This document shows, one piece after another, positions 32,320 through 43,662 of a stretch of DNA of 64,000 nucleotides. The DNA is from JBKHXF01 sp046566145 (lineage in GTDB: Bacteria > Actinomycetota > Nitriliruptoria > Nitriliruptorales > Nitriliruptoraceae), in NCBI GenBank assembly GCA_046566145.1, contig JBKHXF010000011.1, positions 1 through 64,000 of the forward strand, in the 5' to 3' direction. Position 1 is the stretch's first letter, and each line of letters opens with the position of its first letter. The translations under genes were made by a program, and so were the position numbers. The notes below the pieces were generated by a model. It was not told the origin of the DNA. It did no database searches and was given only the letters and a program-made list of their open reading frames with translations.

Positions 32320-34299
32320 GTGTCCGCTGCCGTGACCCCGACCGCCAACGGTGACTACTCGGCGAAGAACATCACGGTGCTCGAGGGGCTCGAGGCGGTC
32401 CGCAAGCGGCCTGGCATGTACATCGGCTCGACCGGGTCGCGGGGGCTCCACCACCTGATCTGGGAGGTCGTCGACAACTCCGTCGACGAGGCGCTGGCCG
32501 GGCGGTGCACCGCCATCGAGGTGACGCTCACGGCGGACGGCGCCGTGCAGGTGACCGACGACGGCTCCGGCATCCCGGTCGACATGCACCCGAAGCAGAA
32601 CAAGCCGGCGCTGGAGGTCGTGATGACCGTCCTGCACGCCGGCGGAAAGTTCGACAACGACGCCTACGCGGTCTCGGGCGGCCTGCACGGCGTCGGCATC
32701 TCGGTCGTGAACGCCCTGTCCGAGAAGGTCGAGGTCGTGGTCCACCGCGACGGGGGAATCCACACCCAGACCTACCGCCGTGGCGCCCCGCAGGGCGGCG
32801 TCGAACGTGTCGGCGAGACCGACGACCACGGCACCACGATCCGGTTCTGGCCCGACCCGCAGATCTTCGAGTCGACAGAGTTCTCGATCGACACCATCAA
32901 GCGGCGCCTCCGCGACACCGCGTTCCTCACCGCCGGCCTGCGCATCGTCCTGAACGACGAGCGCCCCCGCGCCGAGGCCGAGGAGGACACCGAGGCGCGC
33001 CGCTTCGAGTTCCACGCGCCCGGTGGCCTGCGCGACTTCGTCGACCACATCCGCTCGACGAAGGCCAAGGAGCAGCTGCACCCGCCGATCCACTTCGAGA
33101 CCGAGGAGGAGGGGCCCAACGGCAGGCAGTCCGTCGAGGTCTCCCTGCAGTGGATCGACGACTACAACGACACGATCCTCAGCTTCGCGAACACCATCAA
33201 CACCCACGAGGGCGGCACGCACGAGGAGGGCTTCCGCACGGCCCTGACCTCGGTCATCAACCGCTACGCCACGCAGAACAACCTCCTGAAGTCCAAGGAG
33301 GTCGAGTCGCTGTCCGGTGACGACCTGCGCTCCGGGCTGATCGCGATCATCTCCTGCAAGGTCGGCGACCCGCAGTTCGAGGGGCAGACGAAGACCAAGC
33401 TCGGCAACACCGAGGTCAAGAGCTTCGTCCAGACCACGACCTACGCCCAGCTCCAGGAGTGGCTGCAGGAGCACCCCACCGAGGCCAGGGCGATCGTGCG
33501 CAAGGCCGAGTCGGAGGCGCAGGCCCGCATCGCGGCCCGCAAGGCCCGCGACCTCACCCGGCGCAAGGGGCTGCTCGGCGGCACGGGCCTGCCCGGCAAG
33601 CTGGCCGACTGTCAGTCGCGCGACCCGGCCGAGTCGGAGCTCTACATCGTCGAGGGTGACTCCGCCGGCGGCTCCGCGAAGCAGGCCCGCGACCCCCGCA
33701 CCCAGGCCATCCTGCCGATCCGCGGAAAGATCCTGAACGTCGAGAAGGCGCGCCTGCCGAAGATCCTCAACAACAACGAGGTCCAGGCCCTCATCACCGC
33801 GATGGGCACCGGCTTCGCCGAGGACTTCGACGTCGAGAAGTCCCGCTACCACAAGCTGATCCTGATGGCGGACGCCGACGTCGACGGGGCCCACATCCGC
33901 ACCCTGCTGCTGACGTTCCTGTTCCGCCACATGCGGCCGCTGATCGACGCCGGCTACGTCTACCTGGCCCAGCCGCCGCTGTACCAGCTCGTCAACCCGA
34001 GCCGGAAGAGCGACGTCCGCTACGCCTACTCCGACGCGCAGCGCGACACGATCGTGGCCGAGTTCCGCGAGTCGAGCGACAAGAAGATCGACGTGCAGCG
34101 CTTCAAGGGCCTCGGCGAGATGGACCCGGAGCAGCTCTGGGACACCACGATGGACCCGGAGAAGCGCACGCTCAAGATCGTCACGCTCGACGACGCGGCC
34201 GTCGCCGACGAGATGTTCTCCATCCTCATGGGCGACGACGTGGAGTCGCGCCGGGAGTTCATCCAGGCCAACGCCCGCTACGCGACCATCGACGTCTGA
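32320..34299 (+). CDS. gyrB: DNA gyrase subunit B
   Basis: A 659-residue GyrB. GHKL ATPase: NITVLEGLEAVRKRPGMYIGSTG, IWEVVDNSVDEALAG, VTDDGSGIPVDMH, GGLHGVGISVVNALS. TOPRIM: YIVEGDSAGGSAKQ (~442) and LMADADVDGAHIRTLLLTF (~515); C-terminal FKGLGEMDPEQLW. The GTG at 32320 is preceded by AAGGA 6 nt away. Followed by two tiny membrane genes, then gyrA. Confidence 0.96.
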   Translation: MSAAVTPTANGDYSAKNITVLEGLEAVRKRPGMYIGSTGSRGLHHLIWEVVDNSVDEALAGRCTAIEVTLTADGAVQVTDDGSGIPVDMHPKQNKPALEVVMTVLHAGGKFDNDAYAVSGGLHGVGISVVNALSEKVEVVVHRDGGIHTQTYRRGAPQGGVERVGETDDHGTTIRFWPDPQIFESTEFSIDTIKRRLRDTAFLTAGLRIVLNDERPRAEAEEDTEARRFEFHAPGGLRDFVDHIRSTKAKEQLHPPIHFETEEEGPNGRQSVEVSLQWIDDYNDTILSFANTINTHEGGTHEEGFRTALTSVINRYATQNNLLKSKEVESLSGDDLRSGLIAIISCKVGDPQFEGQTKTKLGNTEVKSFVQTTTYAQLQEWLQEHPTEARAIVRKAESEAQARIAARKARDLTRRKGLLGGTGLPGKLADCQSRDPAESELYIVEGDSAGGSAKQARDPRTQAILPIRGKILNVEKARLPKILNNNEVQALITAMGTGFAEDFDVEKSRYHKLILMADADVDGAHIRTLLLTFLFRHMRPLIDAGYVYLAQPPLYQLVNPSRKSDVRYAYSDAQRDTIVAEFRESSDKKIDVQRFKGLGEMDPEQLWDTTMDPEKRTLKIVTLDDAAVADEMFSILMGDDVESRREFIQANARYATIDV

Positions 34300-34529
34300 T
34301 GCGCACGGACGCCAACGGACGCGCGCTCCTCTGGGTCGCCCTCGGCCTCGTGCTGTTCGGCGTCCTCGTCGGCCTGCTCTCGCCCGGGACGTTCCGCCTC
34401 GACGCGTTCCTCGTCATCGCGCCCCTCGGCTTCCTCGGGCTGGCGGTGCTGGCCATGATCGGCCGCGCCGGCGGCCAGGACCCCGACGACGACCCCGCAA
34501 GCCCCTCCGACCGGGAGCCCCTCGAGTGA
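34299..34529 (+). CDS. Small two-TM membrane protein
   Basis: A 76-residue protein with helices ALLWVALGLVLFGVLVGLL and LDAFLVIAPLGFLGLAVLAMIG, and an acidic end (DPDDDPASPSDREPLE). ATG overlaps the gyrB stop by one base (TGATG), so its translation depends on gyrB. No family recognised; it and the next gene sit between gyrB and gyrA. Confidence 0.7.
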   Translation: MRTDANGRALLWVALGLVLFGVLVGLLSPGTFRLDAFLVIAPLGFLGLAVLAMIGRAGGQDPDDDPASPSDREPLE

Positions 34530-34720
34530 CCCGCACCCTCCTCGCCGCCGTCGCCGCCCTGCTGATGGGCGTCGTCGTCGTGGGCGGCCTCGGCGTCTTC
34601 CTCGGCTTCCCCGCTGGCCCGTCGCTCGTGACCGGCACGATCGTCGGCATCGTGGGCGCGGCGATCCTGCTCGGCGCCGCCGCCCGCGCCGGGACGCTGC
34701 GGGACGACCCGCCCCGCTGA
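34526..34720 (+). CDS. Small two-TM membrane protein
   Basis: A 64-residue protein, hydrophobic from residue 5 (LLAAVAALLMGVVVVGGLGVFLGF and SLVTGTIVGIVGAAILLGAA), with a short basic/acidic end. GTG start overlaps the preceding stop. Pairing with the 34299 protein inside the gyrBA operon suggests the two act together; unknown. Confidence 0.7.
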   Translation: MTRTLLAAVAALLMGVVVVGGLGVFLGFPAGPSLVTGTIVGIVGAAILLGAAARAGTLRDDPPR

Positions 34721-34764
34721 GACCTCCCCCCACCTCCCCGCTGACCTGACGAGGACACGACACC

Positions 34765-37497
<2,733 letters not shown>

Positions 37498-37501
37498 CCG
37501 C

Positions 37502-37537
37502 GGGGGCAGGGGACCGCTGTCCGGTCGTCCTGCCCCC
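37502..37537 (+). terminator. gyrA terminator hairpin
   Basis: GGGGGCAGG and CCTGCCCCC enclose an inner GACCG/CGGTC hairpin, starting 4 bp after gyrA. Confidence 0.65.
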
Positions 37538-37543
37538 CGGCCC

Positions 37544-37549
37544 TAGACT
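37544..37549 (+). promoter_or_regulatory. -10 box TAGACT of the DUF3566 gene
   Basis: TAGACT, 56 nt before the GTG start at 37606. Confidence 0.45.
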
Positions 37550-37605
37550 CCCCCGAACGCCTGCGGGGCCCCGCGGTCCCGTGACACCCAGCATCGGAGC
37601 TCGCC

Positions 37606-38610
37606 GTGGTCCGCCGCCGGCTCACCCTCAAGCGCATCGACCCCTGGTCGGTGCTGAAGTTCGGCTTCGTCGCCAACCTGGCGCTGCTCGCCATCCAGCT
37701 CCTCGGTGGCGCGGTGCTGTGGTTCTTCATCCGGCGGTTGCGGCTGATCGAGAAGGTGTGCGAGATCGCGACCGACGTCGGGTTCTCCAACTGCGCCATC
37801 GACGGCGGCAACCTGTTCCGGGCGTTCCTGCTCCTCGGGGTGCTGGCCGTGGTCATCCAGACCGGCGTGCTCGTCTTCCTGACGTTCCTCGCGAACCTCA
37901 TCGCCGACCTGACCGGCGGCATCCAGGTGACGGTCATGGACGACTCGCCGGGCTCCGCGGCCCGGGGGGAGACCGGCGCCGGCGCGGCCACGACCGCCGT
38001 CACCGCCAGCGGCAGCCCGAGCAGCAGCAGCGGCAGCCAGTCACCGGTGGGCGTCGGGCCCACCGCCGGCGCCCCGACGACCCCGACGCGCTCGACGGCC
38101 GACGACCCCACCCTCGCCTGGTCGCGCCTCACCGGCGAGCAGCCGACGACCTCGGCCGCGCCGAGCACGCCGAGCGCGCCGGCGTCGGACGCCGCAGGAC
38201 CGCCGGCGACCCCGTCCGCACCCACCACCCCCTCGGGTCCGTCGTCCGGATCGACCGGCGGGACGTCGTCCCCCGAGACCCCCCGCGGCCCCGACACCCC
38301 CCGCGCTCCCGACTCGCCCCGTGCCCCGGAGTCGCCCCGTGGGCCCGGGTCCGGCCCGCCGCCCGGCGCCGGTGCCCCGTCGCCTGCGCCGTCACGCGAC
38401 CCGTGGTCCCAGCAGCCGCCGGCGCGGCCGTCCGGCCCCTCGGCCCCGAGCGGCGGCACCCCGCCGAGCTCCGGCCGCCCCGACGACCGCATCTTCGGGG
38501 ACCGTCCAGACCGGCCCGAGGAGGCCGATCCCGGCCGGTTCGGGCGGACGCCGCCGGCGCCGGAGGACGGCGGGAACGGCGGCTCGACCGAGGGCGGCCC
38601 CCGCCCCTGA
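37606..38610 (+). CDS. DUF3566 transmembrane protein with disordered tail
   Basis: A 334-residue protein. The first ~120 residues are DUF3566: RRLTLKRIDPWSVLKFGFVANLALLAIQLLGGAVLWFFIRR, then FLLLGVLAVVIQTGVLVFLTFLANLIADLTGGIQVTVMDD. The rest is a long Pro/Ser/Thr-rich, poorly ordered tail. The family follows gyrA in Actinobacteria and here precedes tRNA-Ile, as in Mycobacterium. In that family the DUF3566 part is a membrane anchor of unknown role. GTG start. Confidence 0.82.
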   Translation: MVRRRLTLKRIDPWSVLKFGFVANLALLAIQLLGGAVLWFFIRRLRLIEKVCEIATDVGFSNCAIDGGNLFRAFLLLGVLAVVIQTGVLVFLTFLANLIADLTGGIQVTVMDDSPGSAARGETGAGAATTAVTASGSPSSSSGSQSPVGVGPTAGAPTTPTRSTADDPTLAWSRLTGEQPTTSAAPSTPSAPASDAAGPPATPSAPTTPSGPSSGSTGGTSSPETPRGPDTPRAPDSPRAPESPRGPGSGPPPGAGAPSPAPSRDPWSQQPPARPSGPSAPSGGTPPSSGRPDDRIFGDRPDRPEEADPGRFGRTPPAPEDGGNGGSTEGGPRP

Positions 38611-38638
38611 CGCGTTCGCGTCGCGCCGGGCCCATCGG

Positions 38639-38644
38639 TACAGT
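38639..38644 (+). promoter_or_regulatory. tRNA-Ile -10 box TACAGT
   Basis: TACAGT 44 nt before the mature 5' end; the leader contains a hairpin CGGGGCG-N6-CGCCCCG at 38657–38676. Confidence 0.5.
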
Positions 38645-38688
38645 CCCCCGCGGTCTCGGGGCGCGACGTCGCCCCGCGTCCGCTGTCC

Positions 38689-38762
<74 letters not shown>

Positions 38763-38772
38763 CACGACACCG

Positions 38773-38800
38773 CGACCCCCGACCTGCTGGTCGGGGGTCG
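38773..38800 (+). terminator. tRNA-Ile terminator hairpin
   Basis: CGACCCCCGACC, loop TGCT, exact complement. The loop is the same as in the hairpins at 28787 and 31131; an outer ACACGA/TCGTGT pairing lengthens it. Confidence 0.7.
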
Positions 38801-38944
38801 TCGTGTCTGTCGGCCCCGCCCTGTGTCGTCCCGGACACGCAGCGACGGTGCGCCCGGCGACGGACCGGCCGGTGACGCGTCCGTAGCGTCCGAGGCACCG
38901 TGGAGCCCCGTTCGGGGCGCCCCCGTCCGCACAGGTCCACGCCG

Positions 38945-40411
38945 ATGCGCCGCCACCACACCATCCCCCTCGTCCCCGTCCTCCTCGGCACCCTCGCGGC
39001 CGCCTCACCGGCGGCCGCCGGCGCGGCCCCGCCCGGCGGCGGCCCCGCCGTCGTCTCGGTCGACGAGCCCGTCGTCGTCAGCGACGCGCTGCCCGGCACC
39101 GACCGGTGTGGGCGCCCGGACGAGACGCTGCGGACCGGGCGAGCCCCGTCCGTGGCGGACGCACCGGACGGGGCGCTCGTCTCGTGGACCCGCGATGACC
39201 GCGTGACCGGGACGGCGCTGGTGACCGGGGGGCAGGTCCGCACCCTGTCGACCGGGCCGGCCTGCACGGAGCCCGACGACGGGCGCACGCAGTGGGCGAC
39301 CTCGGTCGCGGTCGACGGGACCGGACGCAGCTACCTCGCGACGGTGACCGAGACCCCGAACGCCGGGCTCCCCGACACCTCGTCCACCACGCGCGGCGAG
39401 GTCCGGGTCGCGGTCCGCGACCCCGGATCGACCTCGTTCGGTCCGCCGGTCGTCGTCTCGAGCTGGGTCGGGTACTCGGAGAGCGTCGACCTCACGCCCC
39501 ACCCGGTCGTCGACGACCGTGTCTGGATCACGTACAACGAGCCGATCCGCAGCAACATCGTGGGCCAGGTGCTGAAGGTCGGACGCACCGACGACGGCGG
39601 GGCCACGTGGGGTGGGCTGACCACCCTGCGGACGGGGCTCTCCGCGGTCGAGGCCACGTTCACTCCGAAGGTCGTCGTCCTCGACGCGCAACGTGCGGTC
39701 GTGGTCGCGATGGGCGGTGCGCTCGGCGCCGTCATCAACCAGCCGGCCCCCGCGTCCCCGTCCCGGCCGATGGACGTCCTGGCCTGGCACACGCGCGACG
39801 GCGGGGCGACCTGGACCGGCCCCGCTCGGGTGATGCGGGTGTCCGGCGACCGGCCCGACGACCGTCGCACCGGTGGACAGCTCCGCTTCCTGCCGACCGT
39901 CTCGGTGGCCGCGACCGACGACGGGCGGGTGCACGTCCTGACCGACGACCACGTCGCCGGGGTCTCCTCCGCGCTGCGCAGCGCCTCCTCCGCCGACGGG
40001 GGCGCGACGTGGGTCGCCGGACCGGACGTCGCCGGCACGACGGCCGCCGGCGGGTTCTTCTCCCACGACCTCGTCGCCCGACCGGGTGGGGTCCTCGCCG
40101 CCGTCTGGCACGCCTACGAGGACACAGAGGAGGCGCTGCTCTCCCGCACCCGGATCGCCGTCACGACGTCGGCCGAGGTCAGCGCCGGCGGTGCCGGGTG
40201 GGGCCCGGTGACCGACCTGGTCGCGCCGGCCGACCGGCGGGCCGCCCGCCGCGGCCCGTTCACCTCCGCCGGCGTCGAGGCGAGCGCCACGCCCTCCGGG
40301 GTCGTCGTCGCGCACGAGCACCCGGTGGCCGACGCGTCCGGCGTCGAGGTGCGGGTGGTGGTGTCGAGGGTGCGGCTGACCCCGGCACCGGGTGGGCCCG
40401 GGGCCGGCTGA
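38945..40411 (+). CDS. Secreted beta-propeller (BNR/sialidase-like) protein
   Basis: A 488-residue exported protein; signal peptide HHTIPLVPVLLGTLAAASPAAAGA. Asp-box motifs include RTDDGGATWGG, HTRDGGATWTG and SADGGATWVA, i.e. S/T-x-D-G-G-x-T-W. It thus resembles sialidases and related propellers; the catalytic Arg/Tyr/Glu set is not clear. Repeats of W and F edges suggest six blades. The ATG at 38945 has a weak ribosome binding site and a longer frame runs upstream without signal character. Relation to the protein at 27115 is by fold, not obvious sequence. Confidence 0.75.
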   Translation: MRRHHTIPLVPVLLGTLAAASPAAAGAAPPGGGPAVVSVDEPVVVSDALPGTDRCGRPDETLRTGRAPSVADAPDGALVSWTRDDRVTGTALVTGGQVRTLSTGPACTEPDDGRTQWATSVAVDGTGRSYLATVTETPNAGLPDTSSTTRGEVRVAVRDPGSTSFGPPVVVSSWVGYSESVDLTPHPVVDDRVWITYNEPIRSNIVGQVLKVGRTDDGGATWGGLTTLRTGLSAVEATFTPKVVVLDAQRAVVVAMGGALGAVINQPAPASPSRPMDVLAWHTRDGGATWTGPARVMRVSGDRPDDRRTGGQLRFLPTVSVAATDDGRVHVLTDDHVAGVSSALRSASSADGGATWVAGPDVAGTTAAGGFFSHDLVARPGGVLAAVWHAYEDTEEALLSRTRIAVTTSAEVSAGGAGWGPVTDLVAPADRRAARRGPFTSAGVEASATPSGVVVAHEHPVADASGVEVRVVVSRVRLTPAPGGPGAG

Positions 40412-40421
40412 CCGCGGCGGT

Positions 40422-40784
40422 TCAGCCGGTCCCGTCGAGCACGCCGGCGGCGCGGAGCGCAGCCCGGACGTGCCCCGGTGCCGCACCGTCGCCGGTCGGC
40501 GGGAAGTCGCACGCGGCGAGCCCCTCGGCCAGCACCCTCCCGAAATGGGACGGGTCCGCCGGCGGGCTCGGCTGCTGCCACAGGCGCAGGTGCGCCTCCG
40601 GGTCCCCGGGGTCGGCGAGCCAGAAGACCCGCCCGTCGTCGGACCAGACCACCGCCGGCTCGCGACCGGTGTCGAACCACACGTCGGCGGTGTCCTGCAG
40701 CCCCGGGGCCGGGTGCGTGCGTCCGGCCTCGAACGCCTCGGCGACCAGCACGGCGACGTCCACGCGCTCGACCTGCTCGGTCAC
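40422..40784 (-). CDS. Unknown protein, 120 residues
   Basis: GTG start at 40784, GAGG upstream and TACGGT at 40812–40817 as candidate -10. Sequence: ADVWFDTGREPAVVWSDDGRVFWLADPGDPEAHLRLWQQPSPPADPSHFGRVLAEGLAACDF. It has a Trp-rich, single-domain look and no transmembrane helix. I do not recognise a family. Convergent with the beta-propeller gene. Confidence 0.65.
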   Translation of the reverse strand: MTEQVERVDVAVLVAEAFEAGRTHPAPGLQDTADVWFDTGREPAVVWSDDGRVFWLADPGDPEAHLRLWQQPSPPADPSHFGRVLAEGLAACDFPPTGDGAAPGHVRAALRAAGVLDGTG

Positions 40785-40869
40785 GGGTCCCTCGTCCGTC
40801 CGGTCGGGGGCACCGTAGCCACCCCGACGGACGGCCCGGGTGGCCGGCGTGCGGCCGCCGGCGCGTGGC

Positions 40870-40875
40870 TAGGCT
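40870..40875 (+). promoter_or_regulatory. -10 box TAGGCT
   Basis: TAGGCT 50 nt before the ATG at 40926. Confidence 0.45.
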
Positions 40876-40925
40876 CGGTCACGAGACCGACCCGACCGAC
40901 GACCACCGACGACGAGGACGACGAG

Positions 40926-41249
40926 ATGGGCGACCGCCGCAAGCAGAAGAAGGCCGCGAAGCTCGAGGCGAAGGCGGAGGAGCTCCGCAGCGCCGCCGAC
41001 GAGCTGGCCGAGAAGGCCGCGGCCAAGGCGCGCTCCCTCTCCGACGCCGCGTCGTCCAGGGTCGCCGACCTGACCGACGAGGTGGGAGCCGCCGTGGGCC
41101 GCAGGAACCAGACCGAGGACGAGAAGGGCGGCAGGAAGGGGCTGCTGGTGCTGCTCGCCAGCGCCGTCGGCGCCGCCGCGTTCTTCCTGAAGAAGAAGCG
41201 TGAGCAGGAGCTCGACGAGGCGCTGTGGGAGGAGCCCCGCGCCCTCTGA
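40926..41249 (+). CDS. Small coiled-coil protein with one TM helix
   Basis: A 107-residue protein: a long Lys/Ala/Glu helix RRKQKKAAKLEAKAEELRSAADELAEKAAAKARSLSDAAS, then one TM segment (LLVLLASAVGAAAFFL) followed by KKKREQELDEALWEE. ATG at 40926. Topology suggests a cytoplasmic coiled coil anchored to the membrane. No family recognised. Confidence 0.7.
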   Translation: MGDRRKQKKAAKLEAKAEELRSAADELAEKAAAKARSLSDAASSRVADLTDEVGAAVGRRNQTEDEKGGRKGLLVLLASAVGAAAFFLKKKREQELDEALWEEPRAL

Positions 41250-41264
41250 CCTGCCGCACGACAC

Positions 41265-41292
41265 CGACGTCGGCCCCGCGGGGCCGGCGTCG
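41265..41292 (+). terminator. 13-bp hairpin
   Basis: CGACGTCGGCCCC, GC, GGGGCCGGCGTCG: stem with one mismatch, downstream of the coiled-coil gene. Confidence 0.65.
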
Positions 41293-41366
41293 TCGCGTCC
41301 GGGCCGATCGCGCCGGGCGGGCCATCCGGACCGTGCCCGGTCCCGCGCGTGGCGCCTCGCTGCATC

Positions 41367-41388
41367 GTTCCGCCGGATCCGGAGGAAC
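41367..41388. repeat. Palindromic element, copy A
   Basis: GTTCC at the left and GGAAC at the right flank CCGGATCCGG: a 22-bp near-perfect palindrome. Related elements lie at 41436 and 43481. Confidence 0.45.
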
Positions 41389-41435
41389 CGCGACCGTACG
41401 GGGTGTGAGCCTCGCCGTCGCCATCGTCGTCCGCA

Positions 41436-41459
41436 CGTTCCCCTCGGATGCGCAGGAAC
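41436..41459. repeat. Palindromic element, copy B
   Basis: GTTCC…GGAAC ends enclosing CCTCGGATGCGC; less regular copy of element A. Confidence 0.35.
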
Positions 41460-41611
41460 GGGCCGGGTCGGGGCGACCGTGCCGACGTGGGAGCCGTCAC
41501 CCATCCGGCCGGAATCCGGCGCCGTCGGGACGGCCACGGCCACCGGACGGTGCCGCCGGCGCCGAAGCTCGGGTGAGATGCCCCCGCCGCCCCCAGTCCC
41601 AGGAGCACCGT

Positions 41612-43384
41612 GTGAGCGCCACCGAGACCTCGCCCGAGACGACGACCTCGGCCGATGCCGAGGCGGCCCGCGAGCAGCCGACCTCCTTCGCGAAGTCGCT
41701 GTTCCTCGGTGAGCTCCACCAGGACCTCGTCACGCCGTTCCCGACGATGGACGACGCGGAGGCCCGCAAGGTCCGCGACCTCATCGCTGCGCTCGGCGAC
41801 GTCACGGCCGACTACGACCCGCAGCAGGTCGAGGACGACCGCTGGATCGGCGACGACCGGCTCGCCGCGCTCGGTGAGGCCGGGCTGATGGGTCTCTACG
41901 TTCCGGAGGAGTACGGCGGGCAGGGCCTGTCGCAGACCGGGTACTGCCGGGTCAGCGAGGAGTTCGGCCGCATCGACGCGACCCTCGCCGTCGTGATGGG
42001 CGTGCACCAGTCCATCGGGATGAAGGGCATCCACCTCTTCGGCACCGACGAGCAGAAGGCCCGCTGGCTGCCCGACCTCGCGGCCGGCCGCAAGCTCGCC
42101 GGGTTCGCCCTCACCGAGCCGACCACCGGCTCGGACGCGTGGGACCTGCAGACCCGCGCGGAACGGCAGGCCGACGGGTCGTGGGTCCTCAACGGCGAGA
42201 AGCGCTGGATCGGCAACGGCAACCGCGACGTGGTGGTGACCTTCGCCCGCTCCGAGGAGCACGGCCACGTCGCGCTCGTGCTCGAGGGCGGCATGGCGGG
42301 CTTCGACTCGCCGTTCCGCTACGACACGATGGGCCTGCGCGGCAACGACCTGCGCCACCTCACCTTCACGGACGTGAAGGTCCCGGCGGAGAACGTGCTC
42401 GGCGAGCCCGGCGACGGGTTCAAGATCGCCATGCACATCCTGAACAACGGCCGGATGAGCCTCGGGACCGGCTCGGTCGGCGCGACCAAGCACCTGCTCG
42501 AGCTCGCCGTCGACCACACCACCGAGCGCCGGCAGTTCGGCCACGCGCTCGCCGACTTCGAGCTCGTCCAGGAGAAGCTCGCCTGGATGGTGGCGCACAC
42601 CTACGGCATCGAGTCGATGAGCTACCTCACCACCGGCATGGTGGACCGCGGGGTCGAGGACACCTCGCTCGAGTCCGCGATGGTGAAGATCGCCGGCACC
42701 GAGTTCCTCTGGTACGCGGCCAACCGCGCCTTCCAGCTCAAGGGCGGCGAGGCGTACATGCGCGACCAGCCGTACGAGAAGATCCTGCGGGACATCCGCA
42801 TCTTCCCGATCTTCGAGGGCGCCAACGACGTGCTGCGGGCCTTCGTGGCCCTGTCGGGGCTGAAGGTCCTCGGCGACGAGCTGTCGGAGCTGCGCGGCGT
42901 GCTCGACCCGCGGTCCCTGCTCGAGCCGGTCCGCAGCGCCAACATCCTGCTCGACTACGTCGGCAACCGGATCCGCCGCGAGGTCCGTCCCGACCGGCTC
43001 ACCCACGTCCACCCGGACCTGCGCCCCCTCGCGTCCCCCATCGGGGACCAGGTCGCCCGGCTGCGCGACGTCGGTGAGGCCCTGCTGCGCCGGCACGGCA
43101 AGGACGTCCGCGAGCGCCAGTGGCAGCAGAAGCGCCTCGCCCACGCGGCGATGGACATCGTCGGGCAGGTCGCGACCCTGTCGCGGGTCACCGGCGTCAT
43201 GAACGACGTCGGTCCGGAGGCCGCCGGCGCGGAGCGCTACGTCGCCGAGACGTTCGTCCGCCGCGCCGCCGACCGGGTCGAGTCCCAGCTCGACCGGGTC
43301 GAGGCCAACGACGACGACCGGATGCACGCCATCGCCCGGCAGGCCGTCCGCGACGGCGGGTACCGCCTCGGCCTCTACGGCTGA
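41612..43384 (+). CDS. Acyl-CoA dehydrogenase (VLCAD/ACAD9-like)
   Basis: A 590-residue flavoenzyme. N-terminal helices SLFLGELHQDLVTPFPTMDD, then GLMGLYVPEEYGGQGLS, middle domain LAGFALTEPTTGSDAWDLQT and LNGEKRWIGNGNRDVVV, then PAENVLGEPGDGFKIAMHILNNGRMSLGTGSVG, and RQFGHALADFELVQEKLAWM. The catalytic Glu is in FPIFEGANDVLRAFV. The ~180-residue C-terminal extension (LGDELSELRG…RDGGYRLGLYG) is the VLCAD/ACAD9 mark. GTG at 41612 with AGGAG 6 nt upstream. Oxidises fatty acyl-CoA; the last 12 codons are repeated just downstream. Confidence 0.88.
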   Translation: MSATETSPETTTSADAEAAREQPTSFAKSLFLGELHQDLVTPFPTMDDAEARKVRDLIAALGDVTADYDPQQVEDDRWIGDDRLAALGEAGLMGLYVPEEYGGQGLSQTGYCRVSEEFGRIDATLAVVMGVHQSIGMKGIHLFGTDEQKARWLPDLAAGRKLAGFALTEPTTGSDAWDLQTRAERQADGSWVLNGEKRWIGNGNRDVVVTFARSEEHGHVALVLEGGMAGFDSPFRYDTMGLRGNDLRHLTFTDVKVPAENVLGEPGDGFKIAMHILNNGRMSLGTGSVGATKHLLELAVDHTTERRQFGHALADFELVQEKLAWMVAHTYGIESMSYLTTGMVDRGVEDTSLESAMVKIAGTEFLWYAANRAFQLKGGEAYMRDQPYEKILRDIRIFPIFEGANDVLRAFVALSGLKVLGDELSELRGVLDPRSLLEPVRSANILLDYVGNRIRREVRPDRLTHVHPDLRPLASPIGDQVARLRDVGEALLRRHGKDVRERQWQQKRLAHAAMDIVGQVATLSRVTGVMNDVGPEAAGAERYVAETFVRRAADRVESQLDRVEANDDDRMHAIARQAVRDGGYRLGLYG

Positions 43385-43395
43385 CCCCCGCCCCG
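43344..43395. repeat. 52-bp direct repeat, copy 1
   Basis: Covers the last codons of the acyl-CoA dehydrogenase gene, its stop and 11 bases beyond. Exact copy at 43415–43466, offset 71 bp. Confidence 0.85.
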
Positions 43396-43414
43396 CCGCG
43401 CGGACGGCATCGGA

Positions 43415-43466
43415 CCGTCCGCGACGGCGGGTACCGCCTCGGCCTCTACGGCTGACCCCCGCCCCG
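43415..43466. repeat. 52-bp direct repeat, copy 2
   Basis: Identical to 43344–43395 over 52 bases, including the stop codon, placed after the gene. A recent tandem duplication of the 3' end. Confidence 0.85.
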
Positions 43467-43480
43467 ACGCACCCCGACAC

Positions 43481-43512
43481 GCACGGTTCCTCCGCATCCG
43501 GAGGGACCGTGC
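43481..43512 (+). terminator. 14-bp hairpin (palindromic element, copy C)
   Basis: GCACGGTTCCTCCG, loop CATC, CGGAGGGACCGTGC, one G·T pair. Likely terminator of the acyl-CoA dehydrogenase transcript; resembles elements A and B. Confidence 0.6.
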
Positions 43513-43662
43513 GCCTTCGTCCGGGTGGGGCGTCGCCGGTGGCCACGCGCCGCGCGCTTCCTCCGCCGGCGCGGGAAGCGTGCTTGAGGCGACCGCGAGC
43601 CCCGGGTCGCCGCCGGCCGCGGGGCTCGCGACGGTCCGGGTCCGCACCCGCGCCGGCGGCGC

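Larger units (their letters stand above)
41250..41611. other. Gap with hairpins before the acyl-CoA dehydrogenase gene
   Basis: 362 bp with no credible gene. Contains a terminator hairpin (41265–41292) and two related palindromes at 41367–41388 and 41436–41459. Confidence 0.6.

Noticed and set aside
31189..33930. 913-residue minus-strand frame spanning gyrB
   Set aside because: Only the last 229 residues (GTG at 31878, AGGAGG, signal peptide) look real; the rest is antisense to gyrB.
38900..38944. Longer start for the 38945 beta-propeller
   Set aside because: The extra 15 residues (MEPRSGRPRPHRSTP) precede a good signal peptide and lack a ribosome site.
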